Source of the DNA: Eleusine coracana subsp. coracana
Taxonomy: Eukaryota; Streptophyta; Magnoliopsida; Poales; Poaceae
Direction: 5' to 3'
DNA length: 64,000 bases
NCBI GenBank assembly: GCA_032690845.1
Contig: CM064430.1
Location: 53,231,882-53,295,881, forward strand
Part shown: positions 31,725-44,184 of the stretch, piece after piece
How the letters are laid out: each line of letters opens with the position of its first letter
Position numbering within the stretch: the first letter of the stretch is position 1
Translations under genes and position numbers: made by a program
Notes under the pieces: model-generated
Told to the model about the DNA's origin: nothing
Databases searched by the model: none
The model's input: only the letters and a program-made list of their open reading frames with translations

Positions 31725-33354
31725 TCACTTCTTTTCTGGAAGAGAGTTCAAGATAGCGGTGCTGCATTCCTCCGTCAATTTGATGATCTCCGTGGATGGA
31801 ATTGGGCATTTGTTGTTGAGGACGTCCTTTAAATACTTAGAGTAGGTGGGAACCTGCATCGCATCAAGTAGAGGTATGTTGACATATAATTTCTTTATTG
31901 CCTCAACAAACTTTCCAAATTGCTCGTCCACCGTTGGCTTCCTCTGTTGAGGGGGGAATGGCAACACCGGAGTATCATAGAACTTGTGCGGTGCTTTCTT
32001 GAGGGGTGCTTTTGCCTCCTCAACCTCAATTTCTTCCTCTCCTTCTGACTCATCATTGGTTTCCCTGGTCTTCCCTGCAGTGTTAGGATTTGGCGGATCC
32101 TGTGTAGATTTTCCTCCTCTAGTTGTGACCGCATTAAAATTTTTCTTTGGGGCTAGCTTCTGGCTGACCGGGGAGCTTGCCTGAGTTAGGCTTAACAATA
32201 GAGGCAGCCAGCTGAGCAATTTGTGTTTCTAGCATTTTATTATGACTAAGTTGGTTTTGCAGAGAGGTATTAAAGGTTTCCAAACGAGAATCTATGCTTT
32301 CTAGGACTTTTTCAGCAGCAATAAATTTCCTACTAATACTTTCATTCATTTTAGATTATCCTAGAACAAGATCACAGAAGGAAGGTTCATTACGAGTAAA
32401 GTTGCCACAGTTACCCATGTTCTTGTCAAAGGAGAGGTTTGGCTTGGACTCCCATCTGAAGTTTTTCATACGGGGCCTAAACCCATTGTTGTTGCTGTTA
32501 TTGTTGTTGAGGTAGTTCACTTCTTCTTCTTGAGTCTTTGGGCAGCGGCTTCCCATGTGTCTAACATTTCCACAGACTTCACAAGTCATGCGAGAGTCTA
32601 AGGATTGGGCAGTTTGAGGCGAATCCATTTTCTTCAAAACTTGATCCATCTTGATTGCTAGCATGTCAATACCATCGACTTTGTGGACTCCCCTCATCTT
32701 GGGTTGCGGTTGGTTCTGCCTCTCATCATAGCCACTGTAGTTGGCAACCATCTTTTCTATGAGAGTTTGAGCTTCTTTGACCTTCAGAGAGAAGAAGGAA
32801 CCTCCAGCGGCTGCATCTAGGTGCTCACGAGCACGACAGTTGAGCCGATGGTAGAAGCTTTGGATTAGCAACCAATCTTGCATTCCATGATGTGGGCATG
32901 CTAGAGTATATTCTTGGAAACGCTCCCATGCCTCATGGATGCTTTCATGGGTTAGCTGTTGAAAACTTGAAATCTTATTCCGCAAGGCGTTGGTTTTGCC
33001 TAGCGGGAAGAACTTGGCAAGGAAGGCATTGGAGCACTTGTCCAATGTGGCGAGCTCTTCTTGATTGCTGTAGAACCACTGCCTCGCCTTCCCCAAGAGT
33101 GAAAATGGGAAAAGGCGAAGGCGAATGGCCTCAGAGGTCACATCCCTCATGGTGGAAGTGTTGCACACCACCAAAACCTATTGGAGGTGGGCATTTGCGT
33201 CTTTCGATGCCTTGCCACAGAAAGGAATGGCCAAAACCATGTTGATTAGGGCCGGTTTCAGCTCATAACCTCCATTCCCCATGTTCGGGTTTGGACCGGT
33301 ACGGATGTTGTCTGCAGACGGGGCGGAGTAATCATGGATTGTCCTCTCAGCCAT
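31725..33354 (-). pseudogene. Athila-like gag
   Basis: ATG at 33,354 (MAERTIHDYSAPS). The gag core is clear (GKARQWFYSNQEE, LAKFFPLGKTNALRNKI, ESIHEAWERFQEYTLACPHHG) and a CX2CX4HX4C zinc knuckle (CEVCGNVRHMGSRC) lies at about 32,590-32,550. The C-terminal part continues at 32,349-32,134 and, after a frameshift, 32,219-31,725. Stops occur at about 33,179 (TAG) and 32,355 (TAA), and a TGA just below 31,728 separates it from the protease. Gag would coat element RNA and package it. Length is normal for the lineage. Confidence 0.85.
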
Positions 33355-33630
33355 AGTTGGTTGGGCAGACGAAAACGAGACTCACGGTTGAGCTTGAGTG
33401 ATCGGATGTGCTGCAAGAGCAAGTACAGGCCGAGGAGGGGTGAGTCTCTAACGCACCCTCCTCAACAAAGCCTCCTGATCGTGGTGGTAGTTGTCTGGTA
33501 GGTCGAAACCAGTCATAAAGCATTCTGTTTACACCACAAATAAACAGAACAAAGGTAAGCCCGCTAAGGAAAGCGATAACTCCTTATTAGAAATATCAAT
33601 ATTAAAATTCTGATATCTTAGCCTATTGCT

Positions 33631-33648
33631 TCCCCGGCAACGGCGGCA
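33631..33648 (-). other. Primer binding site of the Athila-like element
   Basis: On the - strand TGCCGCCGTTGCCGGGGA, one mismatch from the tRNA-Asp-type site (TGGCGCCGTTGCCGGGGA) usual for Athila elements, lies 8 bp inside the 5' LTR. This fixes the element's orientation as minus. Confidence 0.85.
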
Positions 33649-33656
33649 GAAATGCT

Positions 33657-35071
33657 TGTTGGCACTTCTTAATGTCGCACCAAAATATTATCTGGTAACA
33701 ACGCTCAAAGTGTTGGTTGATGTTTGTTATGTTTTAAGAAAAGAGTGAACCAATCCGCAAGCGCACGGAACATCTATTGTAGCATTTCATCCGGGAGTAT
33801 TCCAAGGTATCGTATTTATTTTCCTCAGGGAAGCTTGGCATAAGAGTATCTTGGTTTAACAAAGATATGACTATAAGAGTTATATCAACTGACCAAAGAC
33901 GGGAAGGTATTCAATGATAAATAGGGGAGCAGTGATACAGGAGAAATCCACACTAAGATAGATAAAAGAGATTGATTAAGCTAGCCGAGAGGACAGCAAG
34001 TCTAAGTCTAAAATTCCTAAGATAAACTTTCCTAAATCTAGTCAAGTGTCAAAATTCCTAGTTACTCAGGTTGAGTGCTTACACCAAATCCATGGTACAA
34101 CCTCGAGTCTTTCACCAATAAGCTTACTTTGAGGCATGACAACGATCCACTAATAGGGTCAGTAACTAACCTCGTGCACTAGTGGGCACGTTACCGCTAG
34201 ACAACCCTGCTTGCGACTTCCTGAACATGGTGGATTACTAAAAGAACGGACAGAGCTGTCACCACCTGCCGCCTACCACATAGCCCGTGGGGACGAATGC
34301 AAATCCAGCTAGTGTTAACTCAGGCACCACGCCTACGCCTTTACTAGATATTCTTCCGTTGGCCAAGTGGAAGAATAGCCGGGAAATAACCAAGTCTAAG
34401 TCCTATTCGAGAACTAAACTTAGTTAAATCCTAGCCGGGAATCTAGTAAATTATGCTTCAAAGTTCTTTCCCGATAATTGTAACTTGAGGAAATTGACTA
34501 AGTAAAAATAAATACTTGACAAGATAAATAAGGAAAAGATAATTGTATTTAATCAAAGATAAGTCTCACAAAAGGAGAAAAGATACAAGAGAGCTCATAC
34601 CAAGACTCTGAGACAATTTCCGGAATCCCGAGCTAAGCTCCTGACTAGACTTTAACTCCCGACTAACTTACTGGTGATCAGCCTGATGAACAGCTTCATG
34701 GTGGAGTGTTTGCAGAATCGGCCGGGTCGGATGATCAGCCTGATGCCGACTCTTTTTTGACTAGCCCGGTGGCTGATTTCAGCGTAATATGACCCTGTCG
34801 GCTTGGTTTTGATTTCAGCCATCACGACCCTGCCCGGGCCCTGATTTCAGCCTCATACGACCCTGTCGGCCGGCTATTTTACGGCAGGATCGGCCGACGG
34901 GGCGTTTCTTCATGTTTTTACATAATTTTGGCCCTTTTAAACCTGCAAACACATATTTCACCAAACATGTGGAACTTTATTAGTTTAAACAAATATTCAT
35001 GAAACTTTGATCTTTACCTTGCATTTCCCGACTGGTTGGTGGCCGATATTGGGTTTTAAGGGCCACCAACA
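33657..35071 (-). repeat. 5' LTR of the Athila-like element
   Basis: A 1,415-bp LTR with TGTTGG...CCAACA ends. Compared with 25,681-27,585 it lacks about 500 bp after about 34,672, where GATCAGCCTGATGA sits at the junction and also recurs shortly after, suggesting a deletion between short repeats. Confidence 0.85.
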
Positions 35072-35930
35072 CTACTAAAGCCGAAGCTGCGCGTCAGAAG
35101 GCCGACTTCGCCCGTCTCTCCCTTATTGGCCCCTCCATGGAAAATGATCCTATCGACAACGATGACGCTACCCTTCGTGCCTGCGCTGATGCCTAGGCCG
35201 AGGCCACGGTCGTCGCTCTCCACGCTGAAGCCGTCTGTGTCCTGAACATCAAGGTGCTCATCCCCGCCGTCCTCAACAACCGCTCCCCGTTCTATAATCG
35301 TTGGAAAGTGCTCTTCCTTAATACGATTGGCAAGTATGAGCTCATTGACCATGTTATTGAAGATGCTGATCCCGCCACCATTGCTACACCGTACTGGCAT
35401 TGCATAGATTGCATCGTGCGCTCATGGTTGTATGGCACGGTGTCTCTAGACCTCATCGAGATTGCTACGGTTGGTCTCCAACCCAGTGCCCGTGCTATCT
35501 GGCTTGGCATCGAAAATCAGTTTGTTGGCAACAAAGAATCCCACGCCATAATTCTTGATGCTGATTTTCGCACCTTCATCCAAGGGGACCCCTCCATCTC
35601 CAAATACTACTGCCGCCTCAAGTGCAAGGCTGATGCTCTCGATGATTTGGGCGAAGTGTGCTTTCCCGCACTCTTGTGCTCACGGTTCTTCATGGCGTTA
35701 ATGAGCGCTTCTCGCATATGGCAAGTCCCATCAAACATCAACGTCCTTTCCCATTGTTTCTCGATATGCGCAATGACATTGAAGTAGAAGAGATGGAACT
35801 CGCCACCAAGCTAGGATCCTCCTCCACTGCTCTCGTCACCACCACTGCTGCTTCTGGTAGATCCCCCATTCCTGTGGCACCTAGCGCTACGGCCTCTCGT
35901 CCGAAACCGGCGCAACAACAACCGTAACCA
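35072..35930 (+). pseudogene. Copia gag (UBN2-type)
   Basis: Continues the leader/gag start at 25,430-25,680. The frame 35,254-35,787 has the gag core (YHCIDCIVRSWLYGT-like region, ARAIWLGIENQFVGNKESHA, ILDADFRTFIQGDPSISKYY), then 35,658-35,927 carries its end in another frame (RTLVLTVLHGVNERFSHM). TAG at about 35,193 and a frameshift near 35,660 break it. No zinc knuckle is seen. Confidence 0.8.
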
Positions 35931-36239
35931 GAGGACTGATGGATACTTCGAGAACCCCACAATCAACCAGTCATGGAACAGGTCCCTTCAATTATGGGCC
36001 GATGTTGTTCGTCATGGCGTCCCATATGGTCTTCTTGGCGCACGCCCTCCTGCTTAGCAGCAGCATGTCCACCCCCCAGCTCCACACCATGCCATGATGG
36101 CACAGTCCGGCCCCGGTCTACTTGCTGGCACTCCTGACCATGGCGTACCCTACCACCTTGGTTCGGTTCACCAACAGCTCTCCGCATCCCTGCTCCCTAT
36201 GGTGTGCCACCTTTGCAGTAGGGGCTCCCTCCAGGCACC

Positions 36240-37147
36240 ATGTGGCACCAGCCTGCTCTCACCAATGCATTCAGCACAACGTCCCTGACTCCACCGGCGG
36301 ATTGGCTATTTGACTCTTGCACTAATGGCCACATGACCTCCACCCCTGGTACTCTTCTCTCCTCCCAACCTCCTTCTACTTCTAGTCCGACCTCCATTAT
36401 TGTGGGTAACGGTTCCTTGATGCCGGTTACCACCACTGGCCATACTATCCTCAATACTCTAAGTCGTCCTTTTCATCTTCATCGTGTCCTAGTGTCTCCT
36501 CACATTATTAAAAACTTGATCTTTGTTCATCCGTTTACCACCGATAATCAAGTTTCTATTGAGTTTGATCCCTTTGGTCTTTCTGTGAAGGATTTGAATA
36601 CCCGGCACGAGATCATCAGGTGCAATAGCTTCTATCCGCTCTACCTGCTTCGCCTGCCAGCTCCCCACACATTGTAGGCCCTCATTGCTGGCGCCACCCC
36701 GTCCACTCTTTGGCATCATCAACTTGGGCATTTAGGATTTGAGGCTTTGTCTATTTTAGTACCCACTTGCAATAATAATGATCTTGATACTCTTTGCCAC
36801 GCTTGTCAGCTTGGTCGTCATGTCAGGCTCCCTTTTGCTACATCGCACTCTGGTGCTACCAAGAATTTTGATTTAATACGTTGTGATTTATGGATATCCC
36901 CTGTCATGAGTGTATTGGGTTACAAGTATTATCTTATTATTCTTGATGATTGCTCTCATTAGTCTTGAACTTTCCCCTTTCACCTCAAATCAGACACCTT
37001 TTCGATGTTATCCAATTTTTTTGGCTACGCAACCACCCAGTTTGGTGCCTCTATCACCATGCGCCTCTCCTGCCCTGAGGCGTCCCCTCAAAACGGTCTC
37101 GCGGAGCAGATCATCCATACTACTAATGACATTATGTGCTCGCTTAT
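36240..37147 (+). pseudogene. Copia protease and integrase N-terminal part
   Basis: Protease site WLFDSCTNGHMTS: the Gly of the DSG triad is Cys, which should abolish activity. A TAG at about 36,675 is followed by the integrase zinc finger (LWHHQLGHLGF, then LCHACQLG) and the start of the core (FDLIRCDLWIS). The frame breaks near 36,960. The piece ends inside the integrase core at the CTTAT target site of the SIRE insertion. Confidence 0.8.
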
Positions 37148-38654
37148 TGAAGGTGCATCTAGGCTCCTAATTTTATTTTGATGATTGGCGCCAATACAAT
37201 TAAGAATGGACTAATATTTCAATGAGCATGTGTGTAGAAGATGGTTCAATTATTGATGACAAAATGCATAGAAGCTCAAATACTCAAAGAAAAGGAGAAA
37301 ACAAAGTGGCCAAGAAATTTCAAGATGATACTCAAAAATTTGCTAAAATATGAAGTTCATGGAGTTTTTACTTTATTTTTGAGTATAGGAAAAACCGTAC
37401 TATTAAGAGGGACACAAAAGTGTGAAGCAATGATGAACTAAGAGCAAAATCCAAAATTCCATAGCCAAAACATTTTTCTAGGGCAAAATCATCGGACTTG
37501 TCCGACCCATCGGACAAGTCCATCGGACTCGAGAACCTTTGCCACTCTGGGTCGTCGGACTTGTCGGACAAGTCCGACCCATCGGACTTCACTGTTGGAC
37601 TCTAGTACCTGTGTCAAACCCAAGTCCGATGGTCAACTTATCTGAGGCATCGGGCAAGTCCCTCGGACTCCAGAACCGACACAAACTTGTTCCATCGGAC
37701 ATGTCCGATGGTCAACTTGTCCGAGGCATCGGGCAAGTCCCTCGTACTCTAGAACCAACACCAACTTGTTCCATCGGACATGTCCGATGACCATCGGACT
37801 TGTCCGATAGAGATCTGAGAAATACCCATCCAAACGGCTCCTTCTCTTCTTGAGCTATAAATAGACCCCCACTTCGTCCCTTGTCTGGTAGGTCACTCAT
37901 TCCACTCAAAAACACTCTCAAGCTCACTTTGCTCTCCAAATCTTTCCTCCCTTACTTCCAATCTTGATTTGTGAAGGGATTGAGAGAAGATTCAAGAGAT
38001 CCATCGACTTCAAGCTTCCATTCTCTCAAGCTCTTGGTTCATCCTCACCGCCGATCACGTTTGTGTTTGTTACTCTTGGGGATTCATCCCCTAGACGGTT
38101 AGAGGTACCCGTAGAGCTCCCAACTTGTGTGGTGACACCTCGAGAAGTTTGTATTGACCCCTCCTTCGTGGAATTTGCTAGTGGAAAGGCAAGTTTGATC
38201 TTTGTGGTCACTTGAAGAGGTTAGGGTTGAAAGAAACCCGGTCCTTTATGGATCCCTCAACGGAGACGTAGGCTTCTTTGTGGAGCTGAACTTCGGTGAA
38301 CAAATCTTGTGTCTCCACTTGTCTTCTTTTGCATACTTGTTGTTTACTTGCTCTTGCTCATATCTCATTAGCTAGGGTTTGCCTCGTTTCTCTTAAATTA
38401 ACTTGTGTAGGTTGCTTGCTAGTTGTTTCTTTTATTTCTACAACTTCCTCTAGCTTATAATTACTAGATCCTAGCTTGCCTTGCACTAATATAAAGTTTT
38501 AATCGGCCGATCTACTTTTCTAACTCGTGCCATCGGACAAGTCCATCGGACTTTCCTCACTATCGTCGGATAAGTCTGATACTGTGCATTTGACTTTTAT
38601 TATTAAGTGATTTTCAGGGACAATTGCCTATTCACCCCCCTCTAGGCACTTTCA
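37148..38654 (+). repeat. 5' LTR of the SIRE element
   Basis: Starts TGAAGGTGC and ends GGCACTTTCA, near-inverted ends. It holds a cluster of TCGGACNTGTCCGA palindromes (37,490-37,810), a TATAAATAG promoter box at about 37,856, and a C-rich end. The first 420 bp have no match in the 3' LTR. Confidence 0.9.
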
Positions 38655-38655
38655 A

Positions 38656-38670
38656 TTGGTATCAAAGCGA
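38656..38670 (+). other. Primer binding site of the SIRE element
   Basis: TTGGTATCAAAGCG directly after the 5' LTR matches the 3' end of initiator tRNA-Met with few changes, as usual for copia elements. Confidence 0.85.
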
Positions 38671-38707
38671 GGATCTTCTAAAAAGCTTAACCGCTTGAAG
38701 ATTAAAG

Positions 38708-40989
38708 ATGTCAAATCTGGGAGAAGAACCAACTACCGCTCTCCCAATCAAAGATGGTGCTAGTGGCAGTCATGATGGAGATGATACAGTTGGAAGACAT
38801 GATGCTCAACCAAGAACCTACAACAATGTCATGTTTGATTATGAATATCTCAAAGAGGATCGTATTGGGCAAGGGTCAGGTAGGCTTCCGTACTTTGATG
38901 GACAATTCTATGACCATTGGAAATGCAAGAAGATGATGTACTTGGAATCAATGAGTCCGCATGTTGCAAGCATAATCGAGAATGGTTTCTTGTGGGAAAA
39001 TAGAGATAATCCAACTCGAAAGGATCAACTCAACATCCATCACAATGCCGTGGCAGCTAGTGCAATTGTTTCCGCACTTAGTGCCACCGAATATGACAAA
39101 GTAGCCGGAATCAAGAATGTCAATCAATTATGGAGAAAGCTTGAGGTTATCTGTGAGGGTATTGATTCCGTGAAAGATGCAAGGCTTGAAGAATTGCAAA
39201 ATGAGTTCAACTTGTTCATCAGGGGTCCGGGAGAAGGCCCAAAAAAAGTCCATGATAGACTCATGAGAATTGTGAATCAAAGAAGAGCACTTGGAGGTAG
39301 AATGTCCGACTTGGATATCAACAAGAGACTATTACAAGCATTGAGACCGTGGGATTGCAACATTTGCTCAAACATTAGAGAGAAGGACAATTTCAAAACC
39401 TTCTCCACCGATGAGGTACTTGGGAAGCTTCTATCCCAAAAACAACAAAACGATCAAGCCAACAAGATAAATGCGTTGATCAAGCAAATTGCGGAAGCCA
39501 ATGGTGATAAGAATGATGTGGCACTCAATGCCACAAGTGAAATGAAGCAAGAGAAGAAGAAGAACAAAGTAGTTGATTCTAGTAGTGAAAATAGTGACGA
39601 CGAGATGGCCTTGCTTGTAAGGAGGTTCAAGTCATTCCTCAAGAAGGATAGGTACAAGAGGAAAAGGTTCGACAAGGGCAAAGCAAGAAGGTCAAAAAGG
39701 ACTTGCTATGAATGTGGTGATGAAGGACACTTTATTGCGGAATGTCCAAAGAAGAAGAACAAGGATGAAAGAAGAAAAGACAAGCATCACAAGAAAGACA
39801 AGACATACAAGAAGCATAGGAAAGGTGAAGCTCATATTGGTCAAAAATGGAACTCCGATGATTCATCCTCCTCATCATCTTCCTCCTCCGAATCCGACTC
39901 GGATGATGGTGGCATTGCTTCACTTGCCATCGGCGTTACTCCCACCAACACCTCACTATTTGGGAGCTTGAGTGATGATGATGACAACACTCACAAGTGT
40001 CTAATAGCAAGAGGATCGAAGGTAACAAAATCTAAATACAAGCGTTCCTCTTATGCTAGTAGTAGTGATGATGATGATGATGATGATGTTGAGAATGCTT
40101 CACTTCCTAAAATGCTTGAATTCATGCAATTGCTTGAGAAACAAAAGGAAGAAAATGATAGACAAGAGGAGCTTCTTGAAAAACAAGAAGACTTGCTTAT
40201 TCTTGAAAAGAAAAGAAACCTTGAACTAGAGAAGCTTCTAGAAGTTGAAAGAAATAAAAATGAAGAATTAACCTTGTCTATCACTAAAATTGAGAATATT
40301 GTGAAAATGTTAAAAGTGATAAAGATAAACTTCAAGAGAAATATGAGGATTTGGAAAAGACTCACAAGTCCCTTGAAGAACAATACAAAATTCTTTCAAC
40401 TTTCACATCCACTTCCACCAACAATTCTCATGCTTCCACTAGCAAAGGATGTGATAGATGCTATAACATTGATGTTGATGCTTGTGCTACTAATGTGAAA
40501 TTGATTGATAATTTGAACAAGCAAGTGAGGGCTCTTGAAAGCAAGATACAACATGGGAAGAATGTTGTTGACAATGAAAAGGCAAAGTATGCAAGAGGTG
40601 CATACGCATACACTAGAATGCCCCATGTCATGGATGGCATTGGCTATGTTGAGGGTGCCAAGCACAATACATGGGAAAACAAGAATGGGAAGGAATTCCT
40701 TAAGTTCACCAAGGAAGGATCTTATCAAAAGAAGCAAGCTAACAACATGAACACTAACCATACTTCTTTTGCTAATGATTCTCATGTTAATGTGCCTAAC
40801 TCTACATGTGCACTATTTCATGATTTTGATGCTTCATATGTACTTATGAGAAACATGCATGGTCGTGTATATGCCAAATATGTTGGACCACGCAACAAGG
40901 GACCAAAGACTTGTGTGTGGGTGCCCAAAGTACTTGTGAGTAATGTGAAAGGACCCAAGCAAATTTGGGTACCTAAAAACAAAGCTTAA
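38708..40989 (+). pseudogene. SIRE gag
   Basis: ATG 38,708 (MSNLGEEPTT) opens a frame with the gag core (LPYFDGQFYDHWKCKKMMYL; KVHDRLMRIVNQRRALGG), a zinc knuckle CYECGDEGHFIAEC at about 39,703-39,745, a Lys-rich stretch, Ser/Asp runs coded by GAT repeats (40,066-40,090) and a long coiled coil (KQKEENDRQEELLEKQEDLL). A frameshift at about 40,310 moves it to the frame 40,351-40,989, which carries the long C-terminal extension typical of SIRE gag. It ends at TAA 40,987 with a TAG 12 bases on before protease; a stop between gag and pol is usual in SIRE elements. Confidence 0.9.
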
Positions 40990-42386
40990 GTTGTTTTGTA
41001 GGACTATGTCTCCGGAGGGTCAAGTTGGGTAATTGATAGTGGATGCACTAATCATATGACCGGAGACAACAAGATGTTCAAGTCATTTGAGCCAAGCCAC
41101 AACAACAATGAATATATTACATTTGGTGACAATGGAACGGGACAAGTCCTAGGTTATGGTAAAGTCCCTCTCACTCCCTCGTATTCTCTTTCCAAGGTTA
41201 TGCTCATTGATCATGTTGACTTCAATCTTTTGTCCATCTCACAATTTTGTAAAATAGGCTATGATTGCTTGTTCAACAAATGTGGTGTGACCGTCTATAA
41301 GAGGAGTGATGGCTCGGTTGCTTTTAAGGGTGTGCTCAAAGGAAAGCTTTATGTTGTGGATTTCTCCACGGATGAAGCTAGACTTGGTACATGCTTATTA
41401 GCAAAGTCCAACATGGGGTGGTTGTGGCATAGAAGACTTGCCCATGTTGGTATGAGAAATCTTCACAAACTCCAAAAGGGCGGCCACATCATAGGACTAA
41501 CCGATGTTTGTTTTGAGAAAGATAGAATTTGTAGTGCATGTCAAGCGGGAAAGCAAGTTGGAGCATCACACCCCACGAAGAATGTGATGACCACCACAAG
41601 GCCATTGGAGATGTTGCACATGGACCTCTTCGGACCCGTCTCCTACATAAGCATTGGTGGTAACAAATATGGTCTTGTTATTGTTGATGATTTTTCTCAC
41701 TTCACGTGGGTTTCTTTTTACATGATAAAGGTGAAGCGAAAGATGTACTCAAGACGTTCATGAGAAGAGCACAAAATGAATATGAAGTGAAGATCAATAA
41801 AATAAGAAGTGACAACGGCACCGAGTTCAAGAACACTCAAGTTGAAGAGTACCTTGATGAGGAAGGCATCAAGCATGAATTTTTAGCACCCTACTCCCCT
41901 CAACAAAATGGGGTGGCCGAAAGAAAGAACCGTACACTCATTGAGATGGCAAGAACAATGCTTGATGAATACAAGACGTCCGACCGTTTTTGGGCCGAAG
42001 CCGTCAACACCGCATGCCATGCCTCCAACCGGTTGTATCTCCACCGAATCTTAAAGAAAACCCCATATGAGCTACTAACCGATAACAAGCCCAATATTTC
42101 GTACTTTCGTGTTTTTGGGAGCAAATGTTTTATGCTAAACAAGAAACCCAAAACTTCAAAGTTTGCTCCAAAAGTTGATGAAGGTTTCTTGCTTGGTTAT
42201 GGGTCCAATGTTCGTGCCTATCGTGTGTTCAACAAAACCACCGGTTGTATTGAAATTTCATGTGACGTGAAATTTGATGAATCTAATGGCTCTCAAGAGG
42301 AGCAAGTTGCTATTGATGATATAGATAATGAAGCTCCTAGAAATGCAATAAAAAGGATGGCCATTGGTGATGTGAGACCACAATAA
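40990..42386 (+). pseudogene. SIRE protease and integrase
   Basis: Protease WVIDSGCTNHMTG keeps DSG. The integrase zinc finger (WHRRLAHVGM, CSACQAGK) and core follow: MDLFGPVSY, IRSDNGTEFKN and NGVAERKNRTLIEMARTM give the D, D and E. A frameshift within a T-run at about 41,720 separates the first D from the rest. TAA at 42,384 ends the frame; RT continues in the same frame. Confidence 0.9.
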
Positions 42387-44180
42387 ACATCAAGTGTTGA
42401 AAGTCAACCCTGTCACTCAAGACAAAATCAACATCATGAAAATGAAGGAATTAATCATATAAGTGGTCAAGATCAAGATGTTGGGGATCATGAGCAAGTA
42501 TCAAGTGATGATTCTCAAGGACATGATCAAGAGGTTGATAAAGATGGTGGTCAAGAAAGCTTACATCCACCACATCCAAGAGTACATCAAAGTGTACAAC
42601 GTGATCACCCCGTTGAGCAAATTCTTGGAGATATTGACAAGGGGGTAATCACTAGATCTCGAGTTAGTAATTTTTGTGAACATTACTCTTTTGTCTCTTC
42701 TATGGAGCCATTTAAGGTAGAACAAGCACTTGAGGATTCGGATTGGGTGATGGCCATGCAAGAATTGAACAACTTCACAAGAAATAAAGTATGGACATTG
42801 GAGGAAAGGCCAAAGAACAGGAATGTTGTGGGCACCAAGTGGGTGTTCCGTAACAAACAAAATGAAGATGGTGTTATGACAAGAAATAAGGCAAGGCTTG
42901 TGGCAAAGGGGTACTCACAAGTAGAAGGTTTGGATTTTGATGAAACCTATGCCCCCGTAGCAAGGCTTAAATCTATTATAATATTACTTGCTTTTGCTAC
43001 TCACCATGATTTTAAGTTGTACCAAATGGACGTGAAAAGTGTATTCCTCAATGGGCCAATCAAGGAAGAAGTGTATGTGGAGCAACCACCGGGCTTTGAA
43101 GACCCAAAGTATCAGAACCATGTTTTCAAGCTCCATAAGGCGCTCTATGGGCTTCAGCAAGCTCTAAGAGCATGGTATGAATGCCTTAGGGATTTTCTTG
43201 TTAAAAAGGGTTTTGTCATTGGCAAGGCCAATGCAACCCTCTTCACCAAGCATTTTGGCAATGATATCTTTGTGTGCCAAATATATGTCGATGACATTAT
43301 ATTTGGTTCTACTAACCAAAACTTTTGTGATGAGTTTAGCAAGATAATGACCAAGAGGTTTGAGATGTCCATGATGGGAGAATTAACATACTTTCTAGGC
43401 TTTCAAGTGAAGCAACTCAAGGAGGGCACCTTCATATGTCAAGCCAAGTACACTCAAGACTTATTGAAGAAGTTTGACATGGACAAGGCCAAGCCCATCA
43501 AAACACCCATGCCAACAAATGGACACATCGACCTCAACAAAAAGGACAAGCCCGTTGATCAAAAGGTATACCGCTCCATGATAGGATCTTTGCTTTATCT
43601 TTGTGCATCTAGGCCCGATATCATGCTTAGTGTGTGTATGTGTGCACGTTTTCAAGCCGCTCCTATGGAGTGTCACATGATGGCCGTTAAAAGAATCTTG
43701 AGATATTTGGTTTACACACCCAACCTAGGGCTTTGGTACCCCAAGGGTTCAAAGTTCAACCTTTTAGGCTATTCTGATGCGGATTATGCCGGGGATAAGG
43801 TAGATAGAAAAAGTACCTCCGGGACATGCCAATTCTTGGGAAGGTCCCTAGTGTCATGGTCATCCAAGAAATAAAATTTCGTTGCACTTTCCACCGCCGA
43901 AGCGGAGTATGCTGCAGCTGGTTGTTGTTGTGCAGAACTACTTTGGATGAGACAAACTCTAAGGGACTACGGTTACAAGTTGAATCGTGTTCCACCCCTA
44001 TGTGACAATGAGAGTGCCATAAAGCTTGCTTATAACCCCGTTGAGCATTCACGCATAAAGCATATAGATATCCACCATCACTTTTTGAGAGATCATTCTA
44101 TCAAGGGGGATATAGAAGTGAGTCATGTGCGAACCAAATATCAGTTAGCCGATATATTCACCAAGCCACTAGATGAGAAA
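42387..44180 (+). pseudogene. SIRE reverse transcriptase and RNase H
   Basis: One frame from about 42,390 to TGA 44,181. RT motifs KWVFRNK, YAPVARL, MDVKSVFLNG and IYVDDIIFGST are present, the last being the catalytic pair. RNase H has YSDADYAGD, STAEAEY and LADIFTKPL. A single TAA at 43,872 interrupts RNase H where Gln is expected. Apart from that stop the domain is complete, which fits a young insertion. Confidence 0.9.
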
Positions 44181-44184
44181 TGAT

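Larger units (their letters stand above)
25681..35071 (-). mobile_element. Athila-like gypsy element with gag and protease only
   Basis: LTRs at 25,681-27,585 and 33,657-35,071 bracket a minus-strand body with primer site, gag and protease but no reverse transcriptase, RNase H or integrase anywhere in 27,586-31,300. It thus resembles the non-autonomous TR-GAG class and would need enzymes in trans. The target duplication is imperfect (ATGCT before, CTACT after). It lies inside the gag leader of a copia element. Confidence 0.8.

Noticed and set aside
40051..40383. Antisense Ser/Phe-rich open frame
   Set aside because: It is the complement of the acidic and coiled-coil part of SIRE gag.
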